DNA from: Nocardia sp. XZ_19_385
GTDB taxonomy: Bacteria > Actinomycetota > Actinomycetes > Mycobacteriales > Mycobacteriaceae
Length of the DNA: 64,000 bases
Reading direction: 5' to 3'
Assembly (NCBI RefSeq): GCF_015355755.1
Contig: NZ_JACVEE010000003.1
Coordinates: 186,001 to 250,000 of the forward strand
Shown: positions 24,644 through 32,813 of the stretch, piece by piece
Layout of the letters: every line of letters starts with the position of its first letter
Numbering within the stretch: the stretch's first letter is position 1
The notes under the pieces: generated by a model
Databases searched by the model: none
The model's input: the letters and a program-made list of their open reading frames with translations, nothing else
Told to the model about the DNA's origin: nothing
Position numbers and translations under genes: made by a program

Positions 24644-25999
24644 ATGAATGCCCTCCCTGTCGTGGTTGTCGGCGCCGGGCCGGTCGGTCTGGCGGCCGCC
24701 GCCGAACTCGCCGGACGCGGACTTCCGGTGCTCGTGCTCGAACGCGGCGCACAGGCCGGCGCCGCGGTGGCGCAGTGGAATCATGTGCGGGTGTTCTCCC
24801 GCTGGGCCGAGCTCATCGCGCCCGCCGCCCGGCCGATCCTGGCGGAGTCGGATTGGCGGGAACCGGACCTGGCCTCGTATCCGACCGGCGCGGAATGGGT
24901 TTCGCGCTATTTGCGGCCGCTCGCCGAGGGGCTGGGGGATCGGGTCCGCTACGGAGCCGAGGTCATCGGTGTGGCCCGGCGCGGACGGGACCGCGTCGTC
25001 GACGCGGGACGTGACACCGAGCCGCTGACCGTGCATGTGCGCACCGCCGCGGGGGAAGAACGCATCGCCGCCCAGGCGCTGATCGACGCCTCCGGCACCT
25101 GGACCGCACCGAGCCCGCTGGGTGGCGACGGACTGCCGGCCATGGGGGAACACGCTGCGGCCGAACGGATTACCTATCGCGTTCCGGATCTCACCGACGC
25201 CGCGGGCGTGGCCCGATACGCGGGCAAGCACGTGGCCGTCGCCGGGAGCGGACATTCGGCGCTCACCGCGCTGGTGGCGTTCGCCGCGCTGGCCGAGGAT
25301 CATCCCGGCACCCGGATCACCTGGCTGTTGCGGCGCGGCGACATCGGTACGACCTTCGGCGGCGGCGCCGATGATCAACTGCCCGCTCGCGGTGCGCTCG
25401 GGGAACACGGCCGCAAGGCGGTCGAGGCCGGGCATGTCGAGGTCGTGTACGGCTTCCGTACCGAAACCGTCGACCGCGACGCCGCTGGTCGCCTTGTTCT
25501 GATCCCGGCCGCGGGAAATCCGGTCGAAGCCGTCGACGAGGTGGTGGTCCTGACCGGGTTCCGCCCCGACCTTTCCTGGCTCTCGGAGATCCGGCTCGAG
25601 TTGGACGCCACGCTGCAGGCCCCGGTCGCCCTCGCGTCCCTGATCGATCCCAATGTGCACTCCTGCGGAACCGTGTATCCGCATGGTGTGAAGGAACTTT
25701 CGCATCCGGAGCCGGGCGTCTTCCTGGCCGGGATGAAGAGCTACGGCCGGGCGCCGACCTTCCTGGCCATGACCGGGTACGAGCAGGTCCGCTCCATCGC
25801 CGCCGCGTTGGCCGGAGATCACGAAGCGGCCGAACGCGTCGAGCTGGTGCTTCCGGACACCGGAGTCTGCGGTGGCTCAGGGCTTTTTGACGCCCCGGCC
25901 GAGGAGTCCGGCGGCGGGTGCTGCTCGACGCCCGCAGCGCAGGACCTGGCGTTGTCGGCGCCGAACGGGAGTCCGCAGCTGCCGCTGCTGAATCGCTGA
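24644..25999 (+). CDS. arsO: ArsO-like FAD-dependent monooxygenase
   Basis: A 451-residue flavoprotein with PVVVVGAGPVGLAAAAELAGRG at the N-terminus, a second dinucleotide motif VAVAGSGHSALTAL near residue 200, the IDASGT motif, and a Cys-rich tail (DTGVCGGSGLF, GGGCCSTPA) typical for ArsO proteins of arsenic islands. The function is proposed to be oxidation of organoarsenicals or protection against them; it is less well established than ArsC. GAAGG precedes ATG 24644. Divergent from the ArsR-ArsN fusion and followed by an MFS transporter. Confidence 0.85.
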   Translation: MNALPVVVVGAGPVGLAAAAELAGRGLPVLVLERGAQAGAAVAQWNHVRVFSRWAELIAPAARPILAESDWREPDLASYPTGAEWVSRYLRPLAEGLGDRVRYGAEVIGVARRGRDRVVDAGRDTEPLTVHVRTAAGEERIAAQALIDASGTWTAPSPLGGDGLPAMGEHAAAERITYRVPDLTDAAGVARYAGKHVAVAGSGHSALTALVAFAALAEDHPGTRITWLLRRGDIGTTFGGGADDQLPARGALGEHGRKAVEAGHVEVVYGFRTETVDRDAAGRLVLIPAAGNPVEAVDEVVVLTGFRPDLSWLSEIRLELDATLQAPVALASLIDPNVHSCGTVYPHGVKELSHPEPGVFLAGMKSYGRAPTFLAMTGYEQVRSIAAALAGDHEAAERVELVLPDTGVCGGSGLFDAPAEESGGGCCSTPAAQDLALSAPNGSPQLPLLNR

Positions 26000-26070
26000 G
26001 ACACCCCCTCGTCGTCCCCGTGCGTAGTCGGCCGGGACGACGAGCCGATAACGTTGATCGGGGACGGTTG

Positions 26071-27303
26071 GTGTCCACAGCGAGTGGTGAGTATGTGAGA
26101 CAAGACATCTCGGTGTCGAACGAGCCCGCGAGCGATTCGGAGCTGCGACGGGTGCTGGCGGTGTTGTGCCTCACCGAGATCACCAGCTGGGGGATTCTGT
26201 ACTACGCGTTTCCGGTGCTGGCCGGGCAGATCAGCGCCGAAACCGGCTGGTCGGCAACGGCTTTGACGGCGGCGTTTTCGGCCGGTCAGTTGGTGGGCGC
26301 GGGCGCGGGAATACCGGTCGGGCGGTGGCTCGATCGCTATGGGCCGCGCGGGGTGATGAGCGCCGGGTCGGTCCTGGGCGTCCTGTCGCTGGCCTTGGTC
26401 GCTTCGGCGCAGCACATTGCCTGGTTCTTCGTCGGGTGGCTGCTGGTGGGCGCGGCCAAGAGCGCGGTGTTGTATCAGCCCGCGTTCGCGGCACTGACGC
26501 GGTGGCATGGCGTCCGGCGGGTCCGGGCGATGACCATCCTGACGCTGTCGGGTGGTTTGGCGAGCACCGTGTTCGCTCCGCTTACCGCGGCTATCGCGCA
26601 GCGGTTCGATTGGCGGGCAACCTATCTCATACTGGCCGTGATCCTCGCTCTGCTGACGGTGCCCGCGCATTGGTATGGGCTACGGCTGCGCTGGCCACCA
26701 CACCCGGTTGCCGCGCCTGGGCATGCTGTCAGTCCGGATCGAGCCGCACGCAGTCGTGAATTCCTAACTCTGACAGTTGCTTTGGCGACCACCTCCTTCG
26801 CGGTCTCCGCGGCGGTGATCCTGCTGGTGCCGCTGTTGATCGAGCGCGGCCTCAGCACAAGTACGGCCGCACTCGCGCTCGGGCTCGGCGGTGCCGGTCA
26901 AGTACTGAGTCGGATCGGCTACGGCACCTTGGAGCGCCACACCAGAGTCCGCACCCGCACAGCGCTGATCCTGCTCGGCATCGCCGCGAGCACCGTCCTG
27001 CTCGGAAGCCTCACCACCACTACCGCATTGATCGCCGCCGCGGTGCTCGCGGGCATGGCCCGCGGGGTCCTCACGCTGCTGAAAGCCACCGCTGTCACCG
27101 ACCGCTGGGGCACCTCGCATTACGCGCGCCTCTCCGGGCTGCTCGCCGCGCCGTCGATCGTCGCCTCAGCTCTTGCCCCCTTCGCCGCCACCGCCCTGGC
27201 CCACGTACTCGGAGGCTACCCGCGGGCGTTCCAGCTCCTCGGCGTCTGTGTAGTCGCCGCCGCCTGCCTATCTGCGGCGACCATTCCTCGTCGCGGCCAC
27301 TAA
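26071..27303 (+). CDS. MFS transporter, part of the arsenic island
   Basis: About 410 residues with 12 predicted helices. The N-terminal signature is TEITSWGILYYAFPVLAGQI, typical of monocarboxylate/oxalate-type MFS proteins, and WLDRYGPRGVMSAG is the loop 2-3 motif. Start candidates are GTG 26071, GTG 26095 and GTG 26113; I take the first because GGGGAC lies ahead. It is 71 nt after arsO and on the same strand, so it may export an arsenic compound, but nothing in the sequence proves the substrate. Confidence 0.8.
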   Translation: MSTASGEYVRQDISVSNEPASDSELRRVLAVLCLTEITSWGILYYAFPVLAGQISAETGWSATALTAAFSAGQLVGAGAGIPVGRWLDRYGPRGVMSAGSVLGVLSLALVASAQHIAWFFVGWLLVGAAKSAVLYQPAFAALTRWHGVRRVRAMTILTLSGGLASTVFAPLTAAIAQRFDWRATYLILAVILALLTVPAHWYGLRLRWPPHPVAAPGHAVSPDRAARSREFLTLTVALATTSFAVSAAVILLVPLLIERGLSTSTAALALGLGGAGQVLSRIGYGTLERHTRVRTRTALILLGIAASTVLLGSLTTTTALIAAAVLAGMARGVLTLLKATAVTDRWGTSHYARLSGLLAAPSIVASALAPFAATALAHVLGGYPRAFQLLGVCVVAAACLSAATIPRRGH

Positions 27304-27494
27304 CGTGTCTGCGCACCTCTCCGGCATCTGATCAGCTTGTCGCCTTGGCAACTGCCTGAATAGCGCGCAGATCTGTTTCGCGGTGCGCGACGCCGTGGCA
27401 GTTGCGTCCGCTGAAGCCGATAGGAGTGTTCAGCCGCTTCGAATCGCCGTCGTCGGATCCGGAATTCGAGGGGCGGGGTCCCTACGATGCCTTC

Positions 27495-28673
27495 ATGACC
27501 GAGCATCGGACCAGTGGGTGGACTTGGCGGCATCGGATGACGCCGCGGAATCCGGAGGAGCAGCATCGGGCGGCGACGCCGTTGGAGCTGCTGCTGGATC
27601 TGTGCTTTGTGGTCGCGGTGGCGCAGGTGGCATTGCGGTTGGAGCACGCGCTGGCCGAGGGGCACTTCGCGGCGGGGATACCGAGCTACTTCATGGTGTT
27701 CTTCGCGATCTGGTGGGCGTGGATGAACTTCAGCTGGTTCGCGTCGGCTTTCGATACCGACGATGTGCCGTATCGGCTGTCCACATTGCTGGTGATGACC
27801 GGCGTGCTTGTGCTCGCGGCCGGGGTGCCGCGGGCCTTCGACGACGGCGATTTCGCGATCGTGTTCGTCGGTTACCTGGTGATGCGTGTCGGTCTGGTCG
27901 CTCAGCAGGTGCGGGCGGCGACCGCGCATCCGCAGGCGCGGACCACCATGCTGCGGTATGCGGGCGGGGAGTCGCTGGCCATGGCCGGGTGGGCCGTGGT
28001 CATCTTCGCGCTGCCCGAGCAACTGCGGCAGTGGGGCTTCCTGGCGATGGTGGTCGCCGAACTGCTGGTGCCGCTGTGGGCGGATCGGGCGTGGCCGATG
28101 CCGTGGCACCCGCATCACATCGCCGAACGCTATGGGCTGCTCACCATCATCGTGCTCGGCGAGACAATCCTGTCCGCCACCAACGCTTTTCGCGATGCGC
28201 TGACCGCGGCGGCGAACATCGAACTGCTGCTGATCGCGGCGGGCGGACTGCTCATCGTGTTCGCCATGTGGTGGGTCTACTTCTCGATGAACGCCGGTGA
28301 GCTGCTGGCGACGACTTTGCAGCCGTTCCTATGGGGTTACGGCCACTACGTGATCTTCGCGGCCGGTGCGGCGGTCGGCGCGGGGCTGTCGGTCAACATC
28401 GCCCAGGTCGAGCACCACACCGTCTTGTCGACGACCCAGGCGGGCTTGACCGTCACCGTCCCGGTCTTCTGCTATCTGCTGGTGGTGTGGTGGCTGATGG
28501 TCCGGCCACACGGCGCGAACGCGCCGTACGCCTGGACCATGCCGCTGCTGGGCACGCTCATCCTGGCAGCGAGTTTCACGCCCTACCCCGTCCCGGTGGC
28601 CGGTGTCCTGATGGCGCTGCTCATCGCCGTGAGCATTTACGCGCACTCCCACCGGCCGTCGACCGCCGACTGA
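27495..28673 (+). CDS. Low temperature requirement A (LtrA) family membrane protein
   Basis: A 392-residue membrane protein with about ten helices. The LtrA hallmark region ATPLELLLDLCFVVAVAQVA is at residues 27-46, YFMVFFAIWWAWMNFSWFASAFDTDD follows, and HIAERYGLLTIIVLGETILS is the second conserved block. The family was named after a Listeria gene needed at low temperature; its molecular role is not known. ATG 27495 fits the family start. Monocistronic, convergent with the next gene. Confidence 0.9.
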   Translation: MTEHRTSGWTWRHRMTPRNPEEQHRAATPLELLLDLCFVVAVAQVALRLEHALAEGHFAAGIPSYFMVFFAIWWAWMNFSWFASAFDTDDVPYRLSTLLVMTGVLVLAAGVPRAFDDGDFAIVFVGYLVMRVGLVAQQVRAATAHPQARTTMLRYAGGESLAMAGWAVVIFALPEQLRQWGFLAMVVAELLVPLWADRAWPMPWHPHHIAERYGLLTIIVLGETILSATNAFRDALTAAANIELLLIAAGGLLIVFAMWWVYFSMNAGELLATTLQPFLWGYGHYVIFAAGAAVGAGLSVNIAQVEHHTVLSTTQAGLTVTVPVFCYLLVVWWLMVRPHGANAPYAWTMPLLGTLILAASFTPYPVPVAGVLMALLIAVSIYAHSHRPSTAD

Positions 28674-28677
28674 ATCG

Positions 28678-29127
28678 CTAGAGCGCTCGCTCCGCCCGTG
28701 CCGCCTTCAAACCGTATGGCGCGGGATGGATTCGACGCGTGAAGTCCATGACCTCGACCGCCCGTGGCCGCAGCCGCAGCAACACGAAGTCCCCGCCCTC
28801 GGGTCCTTCGGGAAAGAACATCTCGTACCCCTGCTGCCATTTGGCGTTCAATTCCGCTGCGTCGTCGACGATTTCGGCGGCGCCATACAGACAGGTGTAG
28901 GCCAGCGTGGCCCGATCCTCGATCGCGTAGGTGACTTCCGGCTGCAACGAAACATCAACCGCCTTCCGCGATTTCGGACTCGTCCCGATCCACATCGTCC
29001 CGTCGGCATCGACCTGCGCGGTCTGCACGAGCCGCGTCCGTGCAGCTCCCTCGACCACCGTCGTCAGAAACCCGTACTTGCTGGCCCGCGCGATTTCCGC
29101 TGCGACACCGAACAGTTCATCGGACAT
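28678..29127 (-). CDS. Pyridoxamine 5'-phosphate oxidase-like (FMN/F420-binding split barrel) protein
   Basis: A 149-residue split beta-barrel protein: IARASKYGFLTTVVEGAARTRLVQTAQVDADGTMWIGTSPKSRK, then the LQPEVTYAIED and TLAYTCLYGAAEIVDD strands and a C-terminal FVLLRLRPRAVEVMDFTR. This is the general-stress-protein/PNPOx-like group that binds FMN or F420. GGGAGACG precedes ATG 29127. A 20-nt near-perfect palindrome lies 31 nt upstream, which suggests specific repression by a dimeric regulator not encoded next door. Confidence 0.85.
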   Translation of the reverse strand: MSDELFGVAAEIARASKYGFLTTVVEGAARTRLVQTAQVDADGTMWIGTSPKSRKAVDVSLQPEVTYAIEDRATLAYTCLYGAAEIVDDAAELNAKWQQGYEMFFPEGPEGGDFVLLRLRPRAVEVMDFTRRIHPAPYGLKAARAERAL

Positions 29128-29157
29128 GTGCCGTCTCCCTTGCCTGATATAGATGGT

Positions 29158-29177
29158 TCGCTCTATATAGAGTGAAC
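29158..29177. promoter_or_regulatory. A+T-rich 20-nt palindrome upstream of PNPOx-like gene
   Basis: TTCGCTCTATATAGAGTGAA is palindromic apart from one base pair; the central CTCTATATAGAG is perfect. It overlaps the expected promoter of the leftward gene. A further TATAGA half-site lies at 29147-29152. Confidence 0.6.
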
Positions 29178-29240
29178 GTACTACAACGTGCCGCGTGCCT
29201 GTCAACAGCAGGTGGCTGAAGAGAAGTTGGTGACCTGCGA

Positions 29241-29777
29241 TTACCAGATCAGGGTGCGGTCCCCAGCGCGGATACGGCCGAAGAACCGAGGCGGCAGGCC
29301 GGGGCCGGTGTGGTTGTAACTGTTGAGGATTTCGGCCAGTTCGGTGGCAAGGGATTGTAAAGCGGGAGTGGGGGTTTCGGTGCTGTCGGTCCAGCCCCAA
29401 GCGGGCGGGATGTCGTCGATGGTGATGTCGATGGCACCGGGGTTGGTGGTGCCGACCATAAAGCTGAGCTGAGTGGGGGCGTCGGCAAGGGGGTCGACAG
29501 GGGCGAGTTCGCCGGGGGAACCAGGAGTGACGTGGACGCTTCGGGCCAGGGCGATGTCGTCACGGACCATGTCGGCGATGGCGGAGAGGTCGGCGTGTTT
29601 GCCGAGACGACGGTGGCGCTCACCGTAGGTGCGGTCGGAATCCCCGGTTTCCGCGCCGGACTTGCTGAGGATTCGATCGAGCATGCGCTGAGCCGCAGCG
29701 CGTTCGTTGGGCCCGGTGCGAGGGTGCTCGATCAGGGTGCGCAGGCGAGAGATTCGCTGAAAGGTGGAGGTGGTCAT
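29241..29777 (-). CDS. Hypothetical protein (DUF2786-like N-terminus)
   Basis: A 178-residue soluble protein. The N-terminal helices RISRLRTLIEHPRTGPNERAAAQRMLDRIL resemble the start of DUF2786 proteins, which are common in phage and plasmid-related genes. The rest (PLADAPTQLSFMVGTTNPGAIDITIDDIPPAWGW) is acidic and beta-rich, with Trp pairs. No catalytic motif is seen. Divergent from the LppU-like gene. Confidence 0.6.
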   Translation of the reverse strand: MTTSTFQRISRLRTLIEHPRTGPNERAAAQRMLDRILSKSGAETGDSDRTYGERHRRLGKHADLSAIADMVRDDIALARSVHVTPGSPGELAPVDPLADAPTQLSFMVGTTNPGAIDITIDDIPPAWGWTDSTETPTPALQSLATELAEILNSYNHTGPGLPPRFFGRIRAGDRTLIW

Positions 29778-29850
29778 CAGGTACCACTGTGGCAGAATCC
29801 GGCCGGGGAGGGACCGGATGGGGGTCTCCCGGTTCGGGATCGGAGCAGGG

Positions 29851-30564
29851 GTGAACAGCCATTACGGCGGCGGGGTACAAGGTCAGCCGGGGTACGGCCA
29901 TTATGGGCCGTCGCCGGTCTATCCAGGGGCGGGATATTCGCCAGGGCCGGGGTATCCGCCGCCGCACAAGAGCCGCGGGCCGATTGTCGCGTTGGTCATT
30001 GTTCTGATTCTGGTGGTCGGTGGCGGTGCTGGCGGCTGGTGGTGGTACGAGTCGCAAAAGAACTCGGTAATCGATCTGCTGGGTGAGGGCGCCAGGCAGC
30101 CCATCCGTGTGCCGGCGACCGGCGACTGTACGAACAAGTCGGGACAGGTGATGATCAGCGGCCCCATCGACCCCGTCGACTGCGCGGATCCGACTGCGAC
30201 CTGGCAGGTTGTGGTGTCGGAGCTCGAGCGGGACGGCCAGTGCGCCTCGGGCCAGATTCGAATCACCACCGACGGAACGCGCGACGGTGACTACACGATC
30301 GTGACTTCGTGTGCGAAACCGAATTTGACCGAAGGTAACTGCTACAAGAAGTACGGCAGCACTTATGAATTCGATCCGGTGTGTGCCGACGGCTCGGCGA
30401 GATTCGACCGCAGAGTGCTAGGTGTGGCCGATACCAAGGTGTGTGAGGAAGGGGTGCCGACCGAGGCCGGAAAGGATAGCGAATTCATTGCCCGCACCTT
30501 CTTGTTTCCCTTTGTCGACGAGGAAGAACCGGCTACCTACTGCTTCGTACCTGCCGGGTGGTAG
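29851..30564 (+). CDS. LppU/SCO3897-like secreted or membrane-anchored protein
   Basis: About 237 residues. A Gly/Tyr/Pro-rich cytosolic head (HYGGGVQGQPGYGHYGPSP) leads into one membrane helix (IVALVIVLILVVGGGAGGWWWY) and an outside domain with six to eight cysteines (GDCTNKSG, VDCADPTA, GQCASGQI, TSCAKPN, GNCYKKY, DPVCADG), probably disulfide-bonded. This layout is that of actinobacterial LppU/SCO3897-type proteins of unknown role. GTG 29851 is chosen because GGAGCAGG precedes it. Confidence 0.75.
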   Translation: MNSHYGGGVQGQPGYGHYGPSPVYPGAGYSPGPGYPPPHKSRGPIVALVIVLILVVGGGAGGWWWYESQKNSVIDLLGEGARQPIRVPATGDCTNKSGQVMISGPIDPVDCADPTATWQVVVSELERDGQCASGQIRITTDGTRDGDYTIVTSCAKPNLTEGNCYKKYGSTYEFDPVCADGSARFDRRVLGVADTKVCEEGVPTEAGKDSEFIARTFLFPFVDEEEPATYCFVPAGW

Positions 30565-30575
30565 TTCGTCGCCCG

Positions 30576-31913
30576 TCAATTATGTTGAGCTACAGGGAAA
30601 GTCAGTGCGACTGTGAGGCCGGTCGGGGCGGTGCGGTGGGTGGTGACCGTGATGCCGTGGGTGTGGGCGACGCGCGCGACAATGGCGAGGCCGAGACCGG
30701 AGCCGGGGACCGCGGAGACGTCGGGGGAGCGGTAGAAGCGGTCGAAGATCCGGGATGCGTCGGCGTCCGGGACGCCGGGGCCGTGGTCGGCGACCGAGAG
30801 GGTTTGGTCGTGGATGGAGATGACCACCGGTGGCGCACCGTATTTCAGGGCGTTGTCGATGAGGTTGGTGAGCAGGCTCAGTAGGTGAGTGCGGTTGCCG
30901 TAGACGTCGAGTGGGCTCAGGTCGCGTTCGATGGCGGCGTGCGGGTAGCGGGCGACTGCCTGCTCGACGAGGTCGTCGAGGGGGAGGAGTTCGCGGTCGG
31001 GGCGGAGACCGGCTTCGTCGATGCGGGCCAGGTCGAGGAGGTTGGTGACCAGCTCGGTCATATTGTCGAGGCCGGACCGCATCCGGGCTCGGGCGCGGTC
31101 GGCGCTGGCCTCGGGAAGGTCTGGGGCGCTGAGGAGTTCGACGTCGGAGCGCAAGGCGGTGAGTGGGGTGCGTAGTTCGTGGGAGGCGTCGGCGATCAGC
31201 TGTCGTTGGGCGGCTTGGGCCTTGCCGAGGGCGGCGAGCATGTCGTTGAAACTTGTCGAGAGGTCGGCGAGTTCGTCGTTGCCGCGGACCGGAAGATGTT
31301 CGTCGGGGTCAGCGGTCCGCGCGACGCGGCGGGCGACGGCCGCGACGCTGCCGAGGGGGCGCAGGCCGATGCGGGTCACCAGGTAGCCCGCGGTGCAGGC
31401 GAGGACGATGGCGGCGAGCACGCCGAGGGCGAGGACCTGAGCGTAGGTTCGAATGCTGGCGGACATGCTGTCTGTGCGCGTCCAAACCTGTACTGCGCGG
31501 CCGTCATTCACGGCGGTGGTGAGGACTCGGACGGGGTAGCCGCGGTATTCGCGATCCTCGAAGAGGCGGCCGGTGCCGTGGCGGGCGATCTCTCGTTCCG
31601 GATCGGTGATCGTCAACGCCGCAGCGTCCGGATCGGGCGGAGCTGTGGAATCAGCTGTGGCAGAGACGAATCGGCTGCACGGTGGGGAGGTCAGCCAGCG
31701 ACAGGTCCCAGCCTGCTCCGGGGCCCAGATGCCGTGCTTCTCGGCGCGGATCGTCGAGGTCGCGGTTTGGACCAGGGTCTGATCCACCTGGCGGTGCACC
31801 TCACGCTGGAACAGCAAGAACGCCCCCAGCGCCATTCCGGTCGCCAGCAATGCGGCGGCGGCAGCAGCAGCAACCGCAACACGTCGGCGTAAAGACAAGC
31901 GGCGCACCATCAT
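30576..31913 (-). CDS. Two-component sensor histidine kinase (MprB-like)
   Basis: A 445-residue membrane kinase. Helix 1 (VAVAAAAAAALLATGMALGAFLLF) and helix 2 (LALGVLAAIVLACTAGYLVT) flank an outside sensor region of about 120 residues that holds two cysteines (GTCRWLTSPPC). HAMP follows, then the phospho-acceptor block LIADASHELRTPLTAL, an N box (NLIDNALKYG), and G boxes (DHGPGVP, GSGLGLAIV). The start ATG 31913 is selected because GGAGGTG precedes it. It is the partner of the response regulator upstream, but a long inverted repeat sits between the two genes. Confidence 0.9.
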   Translation of the reverse strand: MMVRRLSLRRRVAVAAAAAAALLATGMALGAFLLFQREVHRQVDQTLVQTATSTIRAEKHGIWAPEQAGTCRWLTSPPCSRFVSATADSTAPPDPDAAALTITDPEREIARHGTGRLFEDREYRGYPVRVLTTAVNDGRAVQVWTRTDSMSASIRTYAQVLALGVLAAIVLACTAGYLVTRIGLRPLGSVAAVARRVARTADPDEHLPVRGNDELADLSTSFNDMLAALGKAQAAQRQLIADASHELRTPLTALRSDVELLSAPDLPEASADRARARMRSGLDNMTELVTNLLDLARIDEAGLRPDRELLPLDDLVEQAVARYPHAAIERDLSPLDVYGNRTHLLSLLTNLIDNALKYGAPPVVISIHDQTLSVADHGPGVPDADASRIFDRFYRSPDVSAVPGSGLGLAIVARVAHTHGITVTTHRTAPTGLTVALTFPVAQHN

Positions 31914-31957
31914 CGACACCTCCATGACGTGGCCTCAGACCCACCCACTGTCGGGTT

Positions 31958-32034
31958 GTATGCAATTCGTGCACTTATCCGCTGAAGTCGGCGACTTCGG
32001 CCGGTTTCAGGCGAAAAGTGCACGAATTGCATAC
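31958..32034. repeat. Long inverted repeat with internal palindrome between response regulator and kinase genes
   Basis: The arms GTATGCAATTCGTGCACTT (31958-31976) and its exact complement at 32016-32034 are 19 bp long and perfect. The 39-nt loop holds another perfect dyad, GAAGTCG-G-CGACTTC (31984-31998). The element is A+T-richer than its surroundings and fills most of the 163-nt gap inside a two-component operon. It may be a mobile palindromic repeat (MITE/REP-like) or an RNA hairpin that lowers kinase expression. Confidence 0.8.
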
Positions 32035-32076
32035 CGGAGCTGGCGCGCACCGAGGCGGGGCCGTCAGGGAGCTCCA

Positions 32077-32784
32077 TCAGGGCACTCGCACCTGGTAGCC
32101 CACACCCCGCACGGTGTGGATCAGCGGCGGGCATTCTGCGGCATCGAGCTTCTGGCGCAGGTAGCGAATGTAGACATCGATGGCGTTGCTGGTCTGGGGC
32201 AGGGTTCCGCCCCAGACGCGTTCGGCGATGGTGTCGCGGGACAGGACGAGGCCGGTGTTGCGAGCGAGGAGTTCGAGGACTGCGAATTCGGTCATCGTGA
32301 ATTGGATGATGACTGCGCCGGCGCGGGTCGCTTGGCGGGACTGCGGGTTCAGGAGCAGGTCACCGAGTTCGATGCTCGAGGGATCCTCGGGTGTGCGGTT
32401 CGGTGCGCGGCGTAGGAGCGCGCGTACTCGGGCCCGGAGTTCGCCTAGGTCGTAAGGCTTGCCGAGGTAGTCGTCGGCGCCGTCGTCGAGGCCTTGGATG
32501 CGGTCGGCGGTGGTGTCGCGGGCGGTGAGGATGAGGATCGGCGTGCTGTCGCCGGCGGCGCGCAGGCGGCGGCAGAGGGCGGAGCCGTCGAGGCGGGGCA
32601 TGGTGAGGTCCAGGACGACGGCGTCTACGCGGTGGTTGTCGAGGATTTTCAGGGCGGCGAGGCCGTCGGCCGCGCGCTCGACTCGGTAGTGGTCGAGGGC
32701 GGATAGGGCGTCGCCGAGTGCCTCGCGGACGTTGGGATCGTCGTCCACGACAAGCACGCGCGGTGCCTCTAATGAATCGCTCAT
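32077..32784 (-). CDS. Two-component response regulator, OmpR/PhoB family
   Basis: A 235-residue regulator: receiver domain with acidic pocket VVDDDP, phospho-acceptor Asp59 in AVVLDLTMPRLDG, Thr in ILTARD and Lys in GKPYDLGEL; then a winged-helix domain with LTMTEFAVLELLARN-like core (here FTMTEF), RVWGG and VDVYIRYLRQKLD. It would bind direct repeats as a dimer. It precedes the kinase gene and is divergent from the glycosidase-like lipoprotein with only 29 nt between start codons, so that gene may be its target. Confidence 0.93.
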   Translation of the reverse strand: MSDSLEAPRVLVVDDDPNVREALGDALSALDHYRVERAADGLAALKILDNHRVDAVVLDLTMPRLDGSALCRRLRAAGDSTPILILTARDTTADRIQGLDDGADDYLGKPYDLGELRARVRALLRRAPNRTPEDPSSIELGDLLLNPQSRQATRAGAVIIQFTMTEFAVLELLARNTGLVLSRDTIAERVWGGTLPQTSNAIDVYIRYLRQKLDAAECPPLIHTVRGVGYQVRVP

Positions 32785-32813
32785 CGTCGCTGCCTACCTT
32801 CGCCCGAGTGCCT

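Noticed and set aside
24540..27303. An arsenite pump role for the MFS gene
   Set aside because: It has no similarity to ArsB, Acr3 or ArsK that I can see; only the location suggests an arsenic link.
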